From contig JADJVB010000010.1 in the NCBI GenBank assembly GCA_016710745.1, forward strand, positions 1,612,001 through 1,676,000: a stretch of DNA of 64,000 nucleotides. Reading direction: 5' to 3'. This document shows, piece after piece, positions 33,542 through 42,077 of the stretch (positions within the stretch are counted from its first letter, which is position 1; each line of letters opens with the position of its first letter). Source of the DNA: Chitinophagaceae bacterium (GTDB lineage: Bacteria; Bacteroidota; Bacteroidia; Chitinophagales; Chitinophagaceae). Under the pieces are notes generated by a model that was given only the letters and a program-made list of their open reading frames with translations, did no database searches and was not told where the DNA came from. The translations under genes and the position numbers were made by a program.

Positions 33542-36500
33542 TTAATTGCCTCCTCCCTGCTTCGACATTTCAGGAATTTTAATTTTCTCCGGAGCTTTTG
33601 AAGCTGGTATTTCTTCTTCTGATTTTGGCGCTTCCTGGCTCAGTTTCTGCTCAGGCAATTTGTTGGTATTTACCGGAGCAACTGCCTGTTGACCATTATC
33701 AGCCATAACTTTTACACCTGCTGGTTCAGGAGCTAATGTGCCCTGAACAGGCTTTCTGTCACCAATTACAGAAGCCCTGGCTTCCGGTACAGGAGTACCT
33801 GATGGTACCGACATGGCCGGTGCATCAGCTTCAGTTACACTTACTGATTTAATGCGGGAAGGAACCGTTGGTTCAATCACTTTTTCAGGAGATTTAACCG
33901 GTTCAACAGTTTTAACAGCAGGTTTTGCAGGAGCTTCATTACTAATACTGCCAGAATTATCTGCTTTATTGGCAGCAGGCTTGGTAGCTTCAGTTTGCTT
34001 AATACTTCCACCGTTGTCTGCTTTATTAGTAGCTGCCGGTTTCTGTGCTTCTGTTTGTATAACACTACCTTCAATTACCGGCGACTTACCGGCAACTTGC
34101 GGTGCTACTGCCTTTTGCTCAATACTTGTACCAACCACAGGCTGAGGTTGACCAGGTTTCGCAGGTGAAAGCTCAATATTCTGTGTAGAAGAAGCTCCTT
34201 TAACATCGGCGTTGGAATTCATGCCCATGCTTGCTGGCAAACCATACGATTCAGGATGATAATATTTACCCTTGATTGAAGCTGGCTTATCCTCTTCCAT
34301 TTTTAAGTTAAAGGTATTCTTCATGTAAGGATCATTCCTTACACCCTGTACTTGCCAGCTAACTTTTACATTAGGTAGGTTTGTAGCTATTTCAAATTTG
34401 TTATTCACTATTTCTTTGCTGACAATTGCCTGGGCAAAAGCACCGATAACAGTCAACTGATAACGGTAATCTATGTTCAGCGCTTCGAAGTACTTAGGAA
34501 GGTCTACTACAGCCTTACCTGATGCATCAGTAACAATATTTCCTGAATATACATCCAGTGCTTCAGGGCTTTCGATTGAAATATGACGCAAGGTTTTATT
34601 AGCCGGATCAAGCGGGTGGTCAATAGTAAAGGCCTTTACAGTACCAGTAATAGTACCTACAACCTCAAGTTGTGTTGAAGGAGCTCCTGTGTTGATACCG
34701 ATAAAACCAGTACCTCTCTTAATCCGCATCCTTTCACCGCCGCCTCCCAATTCAAAGATCTGGTAATCGTCAAAGGCAGGCTCGTTCCTTGTATTCCATT
34801 TATTAACTCCGGCTCTTATGAAACGTAAAGCAGCATCACCGCTGTTACCGTCTATGTCCACAACAGAGAAAGATGCTGATGACTGTACACGGAGACCTGT
34901 TGCCCCTCCATGATTTACATCAAGTTTGTAAGCAGGGGCAGGCTGATTAATACCCACATTACCCGAACCTCTCTGAATTCTCATCCTTTCTCCACCACCG
35001 CCTAACTCGAACCACTGGTAGTCGTCATTAACCGGTTCGTTACGTGTATTCCATTTATTAACACCAGCTCTTATGAAACGCAAAGCAGCATCACCGCTGA
35101 AGGCATCAATATCTACAACAGAGAAAGAAGCTGAAGACTTACTGCGGATACCGGTTGCACCACCGTTCAACACATCTAACTGGTAACTTGGTGCATCAGT
35201 TGGCGTGCCTACACCACCGGCACCACCAATACCTACAAAACCAGTACCTCTCTGAATGAGCATCCGGCTTCCACCTCCGCCCAATTCAAAAATCTGATAA
35301 TCATCCACACCACCTGAAGGACTTAAAGGTTGGTTGCGGGTATTCCATTTGCCGGTTCCAGCTCTTTGGAAACGCAACGCCGCATCTCCGCTTGAGGCAT
35401 CTATATCTACCACAGAGAAAGAGGCTGAAGACTTACTGCGGATTCCTGATCCACCGCCGTTCAACACATCTAACTGGTAACCCGGCGCATCCGTTGGAGT
35501 GCCCAAACCGCCGGCACCACCGATACCTACATAACCTGTACCTCTCTGTATGAGCATACGGCTTCCGCCTCCGCCCAATTCAAAAATCTGATAATCATCC
35601 ACGCCACCTGAGGGCCCTGTTGGTTGGTTACGGGTATTCCATTTGCCGGTTCCAGCTCTTTGAAAACGCAATGCTGCATCACCGCTGGCGGCATCAATAT
35701 CTACAACTGAAAAACTACCCGTTGATCTGCTGCGTACACCGGTTGCTCCGGTATGTTCAACATCTAATGCATAGGCTGGAGCGTTTGTTGCAGCCGGTCC
35801 ACCAAGTCCTACATAACCTGTACCACGCTGGATAACAAAACGGCTGGCAGCGCCCATTTCAAATATTTCATAATCATCGCCAGTTGTTGGGCGATTGCGG
35901 GTGTTCCATTTGTTTACACCAGCACTTTGGAAACGCATAGCTGCATCTCCGGTGGCAGCATTTATATCAACAGCCGAAAATCCGGCTGAAGAATTTACAT
36001 TCATTCCGGTTCCACCACCATGTACTATACTGAACGGGGCTGTTGGTGTGGTTGTACCCAAACCTACGGCAGTTCCGTCATCAAATAATAAAGAATTAGC
36101 GATCGTATTGCCATCAGGCGACCATTTGGTCATATAATTTAATATACCACTACCTGAAACCAGGTTAAGTGAAGCGGCAGAACGCCAGGTAGCATTACCC
36201 AGCGCATCGGTAGCTCCCATGATCCTGTTGGCGGCAGCACCCTGTCCTTCAAACTGCAGTTTACCAAAAGTATATAAACCATAGCCGGTTCCCCAGCCAA
36301 TACCAGCTAAACCAATACCAGTACTACTGCTTCCAATAATACCGTAACCAGCAGCACTGGCACCTTGTACACCGATGCCGCTAAACTGGCTTACCGCAGC
36401 ACTGGTAGATGCAATACTTTTTACGCCGGTAACACCGGTTGCTAAAGTGGTACCAACAGATATTGGAAATAAAGCGGTAATTGCTGATGATTCAACAATA

Positions 36501-38698
36501 TTGCTATAAGTTGTGTTATTCGACTGCGCTAATATTGCGGCACTACTGTTTGTTACGTTACTATTAACCGACATGATACCCCTGGCAGTAGCACTTGCAT
36601 TGGCTACATCAAATCTTGCATTTGGAGAGGCCGTACCCAAACCAATATTAGTACCATTATCAAATAATTGGGAATTACCGATGGTTGTGCCATCCGGTGT
36701 CCATTTTGGAACGTAGTTTAAAGTACCTGAACCGGAAACTATGCCGAGGCTCGCCGCTGTGCGCCAGGTGGCATCACCGGCTGCATTGGTTGCACCTAAG
36801 ATCCTGTCTGTAGCTGCACCCTGTCCCTGAATTTGAACCTGCCCGGTTGTTACCAAACCATAAGAAGTTGGGCTACTGCCACCATTTGCCCTTACGGCAA
36901 TTCCACCGGTAAAAAATGTTTGACCATAAACACCTACACCAGTAGAAGTAGTACCACCATAGGTACCAATATTAGTATGCGTTAACGAAGCCAAACCGAT
37001 TCCTGCACCGTCAGATGAGGTACCATAAACCGCAGATGGGTTGGTTAAATAGAAAGGTAAGCCAGCACCTTTGCGTGCAAAGATCGCTGAACCTCCGCCC
37101 GTAGTGCCTGAGGGTCCGTTTAGGCTGTTTGCATTTGTCACCCGTAATGTGGCGTTCAAATTGGCTGCGTTCGTATTGGTGAAGTCACCGGTCATACCGG
37201 TACCGTCAGTTGTCGCATTTACTACAGTACTTGCATTACCCGCGGCTAAATTAAAATCAGCCGCACGGCCACTCGCACTAGTTGCACCTAAACCAGCACC
37301 TGTACCAAAATTAAAGCCATACATACCAAAAGCACCGCTACCGGAAGTACCCATGATACCATTACTGGTACTGCTGGTTCCGTAAACACCAACTCCACCA
37401 TCACTTTCACCCCAGGCACCTTTTTTTGCAGCTACAGAAATACCGCTTGATCCGGCAGTACCGTGTAAGCCTGAAGCTGTAGTTCCTGTAGTTATAGTTG
37501 AAGCTAAAACGGCATCTGCATTATTAGCTCCATTTGTATTTTGAAATAAACCTGCACGGCCTAAACCAGACTGGTTACTTTGTACATTATTGGCTGTATT
37601 GGCTGTATTACTTTGTACAAATAAACCCGCACCATTGGTACCACTGCTGTTGGCACGGATACCCCAGCTTGCACCGGTTCCGTTGGTTGTGGCCTCAATG
37701 GCATTAGCTGTACTGGCTGCGTTATTTACTTCAAAATAACCTGCACGGCCGGTACCTGTTGTAACCGAGTTGACACCTACACCCACACCGTTAGTTGTAA
37801 CCGCAACGGTTGCTGCTGTATTGGCACTGTTTGCATTATTGAATAAACCCGAATTACCGGTATTTGAATTTCCCCAAACACCTGCACTACTTGAACTGAT
37901 ACCCACTACACCGCTTCCACTGGTAGATGCACCATGTACACCCCATCCACTGGGAGTCTGACCATACACACCCCAGCCGCTTCCGTTTTGAGAACCATAT
38001 ACACCAATGCCTGAACCGGCAGTTCCATTGTTAATACCTCTTACACCGGCTGAACTTCCGCCTGGAGAACTGGAAGACATGGTACCGGTTACCGCTGTGG
38101 CGTTTCCATCATTACTTGCACTGGTACCCGTTATAGCACCGGTTGTTCCGGTAGTGGCCGAATTGGTCATGCCAATCAGCTGAGAAGCCGGGAAATTAAA
38201 TGTTTTTATTAAAGGGAAAAATATTTGTGGATTGGGATAGGTACCTGTTAAATCACCACCAGCTGGCCCAACCGGGGCAGCGGCAGTTGCATTTAAAGCA
38301 TAAGGTACACTTACCAATTGGGTAGAACCCACGCTGGTGAAACTGCTTCCGCCATTAGGGTCAATTTCAACCTGTAAATATTTGGTACCGCTTCCGGCGC
38401 CAAAAGCAGTCCAGTTAATGCCGGCAATTGTACCGGTTGTGCTGGTAGCCCCGGAGCTGCCTACAACTACATTGAATAATCCAAAGGCATTGGTCAGCAT
38501 CGTTCTGGTTTCGCTGTACACAACACCTCCTGTAGGACTGCCGCTGCGAATATTCAAACGGAGACTGATGCTCTGGTTTGGCAAAACATTACCAGCAGCG
38601 TTACGGGCCACACCCTGATAGTTCATCAGGTTGGGCGATTGCGCGATACTTAGTAACGTCATTATAAAGCCCGTTAACGTTAATAAAATCTTTTTCAT
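33542..38698 (-). CDS. Giant secreted repeat protein (tail-fibre/adhesin-like), 1718 residues
   Basis: Sec signal peptide (to about SIAQ, residue 20) then MNYQGVARN..., typical of Bacteroidota surface proteins. From about 150 to 800 the sequence is dominated by Gly/Ala/Ser/Thr/Asn with recurring GVYG/GVGVYGT motifs, as in beta-helical fibres. Two copies of a block with SGSGTLNYVPKWTPDG follow, then five tandem copies of an 85-99-residue unit. About 1345-1490 is a conserved-looking domain (KAFTIDHPLDPANKTLRHISIESPEAL...YRYQLTVIG). The last 220 residues are a disordered Pro/Ala/Lys/Glu-rich tail. No T9SS sorting domain and no S74 protease. The small T9SS cargo gene 48 bases upstream is probably in the same operon. 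Function probably structural or adhesive. Confidence 0.8.
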   Translation of the reverse strand: MKKILLTLTGFIMTLLSIAQSPNLMNYQGVARNAAGNVLPNQSISLRLNIRSGSPTGGVVYSETRTMLTNAFGLFNVVVGSSGATSTTGTIAGINWTAFGAGSGTKYLQVEIDPNGGSSFTSVGSTQLVSVPYALNATAAAPVGPAGGDLTGTYPNPQIFFPLIKTFNFPASQLIGMTNSATTGTTGAITGTSASNDGNATAVTGTMSSSSPGGSSAGVRGINNGTAGSGIGVYGSQNGSGWGVYGQTPSGWGVHGASTSGSGVVGISSSSAGVWGNSNTGNSGLFNNANSANTAATVAVTTNGVGVGVNSVTTGTGRAGYFEVNNAASTANAIEATTNGTGASWGIRANSSGTNGAGLFVQSNTANTANNVQSNQSGLGRAGLFQNTNGANNADAVLASTITTGTTASGLHGTAGSSGISVAAKKGAWGESDGGVGVYGTSSTSNGIMGTSGSGAFGMYGFNFGTGAGLGATSASGRAADFNLAAGNASTVVNATTDGTGMTGDFTNTNAANLNATLRVTNANSLNGPSGTTGGGSAIFARKGAGLPFYLTNPSAVYGTSSDGAGIGLASLTHTNIGTYGGTTSTGVGVYGQTFFTGGIAVRANGGSSPTSYGLVTTGQVQIQGQGAATDRILGATNAAGDATWRTAASLGIVSGSGTLNYVPKWTPDGTTIGNSQLFDNGTNIGLGTASPNARFDVANASATARGIMSVNSNVTNSSAAILAQSNNTTYSNIVESSAITALFPISVGTTLATGVTGVKSIASTSAAVSQFSGIGVQGASAAGYGIIGSSSTGIGLAGIGWGTGYGLYTFGKLQFEGQGAAANRIMGATDALGNATWRSAASLNLVSGSGILNYMTKWSPDGNTIANSLLFDDGTAVGLGTTTPTAPFSIVHGGGTGMNVNSSAGFSAVDINAATGDAAMRFQSAGVNKWNTRNRPTTGDDYEIFEMGAASRFVIQRGTGYVGLGGPAATNAPAYALDVEHTGATGVRSRSTGSFSVVDIDAASGDAALRFQRAGTGKWNTRNQPTGPSGGVDDYQIFELGGGGSRMLIQRGTGYVGIGGAGGLGTPTDAPGYQLDVLNGGGSGIRSKSSASFSVVDIDASSGDAALRFQRAGTGKWNTRNQPLSPSGGVDDYQIFELGGGGSRMLIQRGTGFVGIGGAGGVGTPTDAPSYQLDVLNGGATGIRSKSSASFSVVDIDAFSGDAALRFIRAGVNKWNTRNEPVNDDYQWFELGGGGERMRIQRGSGNVGINQPAPAYKLDVNHGGATGLRVQSSASFSVVDIDGNSGDAALRFIRAGVNKWNTRNEPAFDDYQIFELGGGGERMRIKRGTGFIGINTGAPSTQLEVVGTITGTVKAFTIDHPLDPANKTLRHISIESPEALDVYSGNIVTDASGKAVVDLPKYFEALNIDYRYQLTVIGAFAQAIVSKEIVNNKFEIATNLPNVKVSWQVQGVRNDPYMKNTFNLKMEEDKPASIKGKYYHPESYGLPASMGMNSNADVKGASSTQNIELSPAKPGQPQPVVGTSIEQKAVAPQVAGKSPVIEGSVIQTEAQKPAATNKADNGGSIKQTEATKPAANKADNSGSISNEAPAKPAVKTVEPVKSPEKVIEPTVPSRIKSVSVTEADAPAMSVPSGTPVPEARASVIGDRKPVQGTLAPEPAGVKVMADNGQQAVAPVNTNKLPEQKLSQEAPKSEEEIPASKAPEKIKIPEMSKQGGGN
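34655..36030 (-). repeat. Five tandem in-frame coding repeats (about 85-99 residues each)
   Basis: Inside the giant protein, five consecutive units share the pattern SFSVVDID..SGDAALRF..AG..KWNTRN, then DDY..FE.G...R..I.RG.G..G, then a 'YxLDVxxG' closing segment. Copies 2 and 3 are nearly identical (both with PSGGVDDYQIFELGGGGSRM); copies 1, 4 and 5 are diverged and shorter by an 8-14-residue linker. The pattern points to recent duplication or recombination between units. Confidence 0.85.
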
Positions 38699-38746
38699 GT
38701 GTCGATTAGTTTTAGTTTGATTAATGATTCTTGAATTCGATGTAGC

Positions 38747-39283
38747 CTATTTTATTTTGATTACCTTATATGTGCCATATTTAGCAACCGAGGTTCCGGT
38801 AGGTGCTAATGAAATATTCAGGAAGTAGGCACCAGAAGGATATCGATCCAGATCCCATATTTCTATGCGACCCGTTCCATAATAATCAAATTGGCGTTGA
38901 GCCAAAAATCTGCCTGAAGCATCAATCAGATTTAAGGTCATTTTTCCCTGTTGTTTGCTGAAGAAGTCTATCTCCAACCTGTTTTGTGTTGGATTGGGCA
39001 GGATTCTGATCTCGTCTCGGTCCCAGACACTAGTGTTGTTAATGGTAGCCGGGTTATGTGTGCCGGGCTGCAATACACCATTGGTTACTATGAGGTTTGA
39101 TGATGAGCCATCTTCCATGGTTGTGATAACCATAGCCTCACCAAAACTCCACTCAAAACGGTAAAAGGTGAAAAAATTAGTTCCACCTGTTGCATTAAGC
39201 GTAGCCGGAGTAACACTTTGTGAATAAGCTCCAAGAGAGAGAAAGATACCAACCGTAAAAAAGCATAGTCGTACTATTCTCAT
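38747..39283 (-). CDS. Small T9SS-exported protein with type A C-terminal sorting domain
   Basis: 178 residues: signal peptide (to about AYSQ), a short N-terminal beta segment (TLNATGGTNFFTFYRFEWSFGEAMV), then a Por-type sorting domain from about residue 92 (IRILPNPTQNRLEIDF ... LIDASGRFLAQRQF ... GAYFLNISL ... YKVIKI). More than half the mature protein is sorting domain, so the functional part is only about 70 residues. It precedes the giant repeat protein on the same strand with a 48-base gap, suggesting they are made and displayed together. Confidence 0.85.
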   Translation of the reverse strand: MRIVRLCFFTVGIFLSLGAYSQSVTPATLNATGGTNFFTFYRFEWSFGEAMVITTMEDGSSSNLIVTNGVLQPGTHNPATINNTSVWDRDEIRILPNPTQNRLEIDFFSKQQGKMTLNLIDASGRFLAQRQFDYYGTGRIEIWDLDRYPSGAYFLNISLAPTGTSVAKYGTYKVIKIK

Positions 39284-39458
39284 AAGCGATGTTTAAAGAG
39301 TGATAATGTTAATTTCAGTACTAATATAGAATATAATTTCGGATAATTCAATAACTTATAAGAGGTATTTTAAAAAATTGCATTTTGTTAATAAATATGT
39401 AAGTATCATGCAGTTAAACACATTTTTTGTTATCGGATAGAATTATGGCAAAAGCGGG

Positions 39459-40037
39459 TTATTTTGGAAAAACCATGCGGTAATCTACCTTGATTTTTCC
39501 CCTGGAAATATCATCCAGTTTGCGTTTCAGAAGTTTTCGCTTTAAGGGCTTCAGATAATCGATAAATAATTTGCCCTCAATATGGTCAAACTCATGTAAA
39601 ATAACCCTTGCGGTAATCCCATTAAAGGTTTTGGTGTGTAAATTAAAATGTTCATCTTCGAACTCAATGGTCAATTCTTCATTCCGGTACACATCCTCCC
39701 TGATCTTCGGAATGCTGAGGCAGCCTTCGTTGTAGGCCCATTCATCTCCCTTGAGATCAATAATATGGGCATTAATGAAAACCCCCTTAAAACCGGGCTC
39801 ATCGGGGTATTCACCTTTTTCGTCTTCTTCCTGGTTCTCGAATATCTGTTCGCTGTCGATCAAAAATAACCGAACAGGTGCATTCACCTGTGGTGCGGCC
39901 AGTCCAACCCCGTTACTATTGTACATGGTTTCCCACATATTGGCGATCAATTCGTCCAATTTTGGATGATCTTTATCAATTTCATCGCAAACCTTGCGCA
40001 AAATGGGAGAGCCGTAGGCTACTATGGGAAGAATCAT
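39459..40037 (-). CDS. def: Peptide deformylase
   Basis: 192 residues. It removes the formyl group from N-terminal Met of nascent proteins. All three motifs are present: GVGLAAPQ (about residue 43), EGCLSIP (about 107) and HEFDH (about 150), giving the Cys and two His metal ligands plus catalytic Glu. An acidic insert (QIFENQEEDEKGEYPDE) lies between motifs 1 and 2, common in Bacteroidota. It has its own promoter (40077-40107) in the spacer after ruvX. Confidence 0.96.
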   Translation of the reverse strand: MILPIVAYGSPILRKVCDEIDKDHPKLDELIANMWETMYNSNGVGLAAPQVNAPVRLFLIDSEQIFENQEEDEKGEYPDEPGFKGVFINAHIIDLKGDEWAYNEGCLSIPKIREDVYRNEELTIEFEDEHFNLHTKTFNGITARVILHEFDHIEGKLFIDYLKPLKRKLLKRKLDDISRGKIKVDYRMVFPK

Positions 40038-40076
40038 TCGATTTTAGATTGAAGATGTCTGATTGCCGATTTACTG

Positions 40077-40107
40077 CAAAATTAAGGTTATCGCGCTACT
40101 CAAACAA
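40077..40107 (-). promoter_or_regulatory. Promoter of def
   Basis: Reverse strand: TTG at 40107-40105, 20-base spacer, TAATTTTG at 40084-40077 (exact TAnnTTTG). The same 20-base spacing is seen for the mntR and toxin-antitoxin promoters. Confidence 0.6.
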
Positions 40108-40131
40108 TCTAAAATCTGAAATCTGCAATCT
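40106..40131. repeat. Four heptad-spaced AATCT repeats
   Basis: AATCT starts at 40106, 40113, 40120 and 40127, an exact 7-base period that runs through the ruvX stop codon and over the -33 region of def. The def side has looser copies of the same GATT motif. Confidence 0.6.
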
Positions 40132-40540
40132 ACAATTGGTTTAGGTATTCCTGAAGAATGATCGTAGCAGCGATCAGGTCCACATTTTTTTTATCGCGCC
40201 GGTCTTTTTTCTTCATGCCCATTTCCAACATGGCATCTTTGGCCATTTTGGAACTGTAGCGCTCGTCTACTGTTTTGAGTGGCATGGTTGGAAATTCTTT
40301 TTGAATTTTTTTGATGGCTGCTTTAACCAACGGGGTTCCGTGGGTATCCGACTCATCCCAGTTTTTGGGTAGGCCGATGATGATGAGTTCAACTTCTTCT
40401 TTTTGAAAATAGTTTGTAAGCCAGGGGATAAGTTCCCGGGAATCGATGGTTTCCAATCCGGTAGCAATAATTTGCAATGGATCGGTTACGGCTATCCCGG
40501 TTCTTTTGCCGCCATAGTCTATGGAGAGAATTCGTGCCAT
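40130..40540 (-). CDS. ruvX: YqgF/RuvX-type RNase H-fold nuclease (putative Holliday junction resolvase / pre-16S rRNA nuclease)
   Basis: 136 residues, usual length. The RNase H-like core has ILSIDYGGKRTG (catalytic Asp at D8), IIIGLPKN with a following Glu/Asp, TVDERYSS and the C-terminal DLIAATIIL (Asp). In E. coli the family matures the 16S rRNA 5' end. Fourth gene of the pyrG cluster; the heptad repeats cover its TAG stop. Confidence 0.92.
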   Translation of the reverse strand: MARILSIDYGGKRTGIAVTDPLQIIATGLETIDSRELIPWLTNYFQKEEVELIIIGLPKNWDESDTHGTPLVKAAIKKIQKEFPTMPLKTVDERYSSKMAKDAMLEMGMKKKDRRDKKNVDLIAATIILQEYLNQL

Positions 40541-40545
40541 ACCTG

Positions 40546-40587
40546 CCTCCCTCTGTCTCTCCGCTGCGGCGCATAGATAGGGGGAGG
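40546..40587. repeat. Palindromic element between ubiA-like gene and ruvX
   Basis: Outer arms CCTCCC/GGGAGG (40546-40551 and 40582-40587) enclose an inner CCGC-T-GCGG palindrome (40561-40569). It fills most of the 55-base spacer. GC-rich, unlike the AT-rich surroundings. The outer arms recall those of the element inside hldD at 45695-45715. Confidence 0.5.
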
Positions 40588-40595
40588 ATCATGTT

Positions 40596-41525
40596 TTATT
40601 GGTTTAAAAATAAATCCAGAATCACAAAGATGGCGAAAACAACTGAGGCTATGCCATTGGTTGTAAAAAATGCCATATTAACTTTGGTGAGGTTGTTTGG
40701 CTTTACCAACGTGTGCTGATAAATTAATAAACCGGTGAAGCATGCTATGCCAAACCAGTACCAATACCCGAAGTTGCCAAACACACCCGCCGTTATTACG
40801 CAAATGGCAGAAAGTACATGCAGCAAATTGGAAACCTGCAAAGCTTTCGATTTGCCCATGGTTGCCGGAATGGAGTGGAGTCGATTGGTTTTGTCAAATT
40901 CTTCATCCTGCAGGGCATAAATAATATCGAAACCACTCACCCAAAATAAAACGGCAAACGAAAACAGTATCGGCAATAACGCAAACCCACCGGTTACCGC
41001 CAGGTATGCACCGATCGGGGCCAGACTTAATCCAACACCCAATACCAAATGGCATAGGGCCGTAAATCTTTTTGTATAACTATAAAACAAAACCACAAAT
41101 AACGCCACCGGCGACAGGTAAAAGCAGATTTTATTAATGAAGAAACAACAGCCAATAAACAACCCGCAATTGACAATTACAAAAAGCAAAGCATTATTTG
41201 CTTTAATAATACCCGCCGGTAATTCGCGAACGGCCGTACGTGGGTTTTTTGCATCAAAATTTTTATCGAGCCAGCGGTTGAAAGCCATGGCGGCCGAACG
41301 GGCAAAGATCATGCATAGAATAACCAATATGAAGAGCCACCAACGGTGCCTGAATAATAACATTGATTTTTCCATAACCGGACGATCCCAGAAACGATAC
41401 ATTTTGACGAATGGGATCCGGGTTAGATCTTTTACTCCCAAAAAAAAACCGATCAAGGCGAAAGGCATGGCAAAAATGGTGTGGGAGAATTTTACTAAGG
41501 AAAGATATTTTTTTATAGTCGTCAT
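40596..41525 (-). CDS. UbiA-family prenyltransferase (possibly MqnP of the futalosine menaquinone pathway)
   Basis: 309 residues, about 8 membrane helices. The two Asp-rich substrate motifs are visible: NRWLDKNFDAKNPRTAVRELPAG (about 87-109) and DIIYALQDEEFDKTNRLHSIPA (about 200-221). The NPRTA.RELPAG extension is typical of the 'ubiA_other' group, several members of which are assigned to futalosine-dependent menaquinone synthesis; a classical 4-hydroxybenzoate role is the alternative. Co-transcribed after the TrmH-like gene (8-base gap). Confidence 0.85.
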   Translation of the reverse strand: MTTIKKYLSLVKFSHTIFAMPFALIGFFLGVKDLTRIPFVKMYRFWDRPVMEKSMLLFRHRWWLFILVILCMIFARSAAMAFNRWLDKNFDAKNPRTAVRELPAGIIKANNALLFVIVNCGLFIGCCFFINKICFYLSPVALFVVLFYSYTKRFTALCHLVLGVGLSLAPIGAYLAVTGGFALLPILFSFAVLFWVSGFDIIYALQDEEFDKTNRLHSIPATMGKSKALQVSNLLHVLSAICVITAGVFGNFGYWYWFGIACFTGLLIYQHTLVKPNNLTKVNMAFFTTNGIASVVFAIFVILDLFLNQ

Positions 41526-41533
41526 TCAACTGA

Positions 41534-42076
41534 TCAATTATGTGTTTCGATTCTTTTACGCACGATCTCCCAAAGCACAACACCTGCCGCTGTTGCGATG
41601 TTCAACGAATGTTTCATCCCCAGTTGTGGTATTTCAATACAACCATCACATTGCATTATTGTTTCCTGCTCAACGCCGGTTACTTCGTTGCCAAAAATAA
41701 CTGCAATTTTTTCATTGACTTTAAAATCCACCTGCTGAAGCGCGTGGCTATTCACGGCCTGTTCAATCGCATAAACTTTATAGCCCGCTTCCTTTAAAGC
41801 CCGAATGGCTTCAGACGCATTGACAAAATGTTTCCAGTCAACGCTTTCCTCGGCACCCAACGCGGTTTTCTTAATTTCTTTATGAGGAGGAATGCAGGTA
41901 TAACCCGTGATATAAATTGATTCGAGCAGAAAAGCATCAGCCGTGCGAAACACGCTGCCTACATTATACGCACTGCGGATATTTTCCAACACGGCAATAA
42001 CGGGTGTTTTTTCTGATTGTTTAAATTCTTCTACCGTTTTGCGGTTGAGTTCATCCATGGCAAGTTTTCGTATCAT
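41534..42076 (-). CDS. SpoU/TrmH-family RNA 2'-O-methyltransferase
   Basis: 180 residues, SPOUT knot fold. Motif 1 NIRSAYNVGSVFRTADA, motif 2 IFGNEVTGV and motif 3 IPQLGMKHSLNIATAAGVVLWE are intact, so it should bind SAM and methylate a ribose 2'-OH in tRNA or rRNA. The target (for example tRNA Gm18 or position 34) is not deducible. It begins one base after the pyrG stop. Confidence 0.9.
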   Translation of the reverse strand: MIRKLAMDELNRKTVEEFKQSEKTPVIAVLENIRSAYNVGSVFRTADAFLLESIYITGYTCIPPHKEIKKTALGAEESVDWKHFVNASEAIRALKEAGYKVYAIEQAVNSHALQQVDFKVNEKIAVIFGNEVTGVEQETIMQCDGCIEIPQLGMKHSLNIATAAGVVLWEIVRKRIETHN

Positions 42077-42077
42077 C

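Noticed and set aside
34655..36030. Possible CRISPR or satellite array
   Set aside because: The repeats are about 260-300 bases, in frame and coding for a conserved protein unit, with no short identical direct repeats or spacers.
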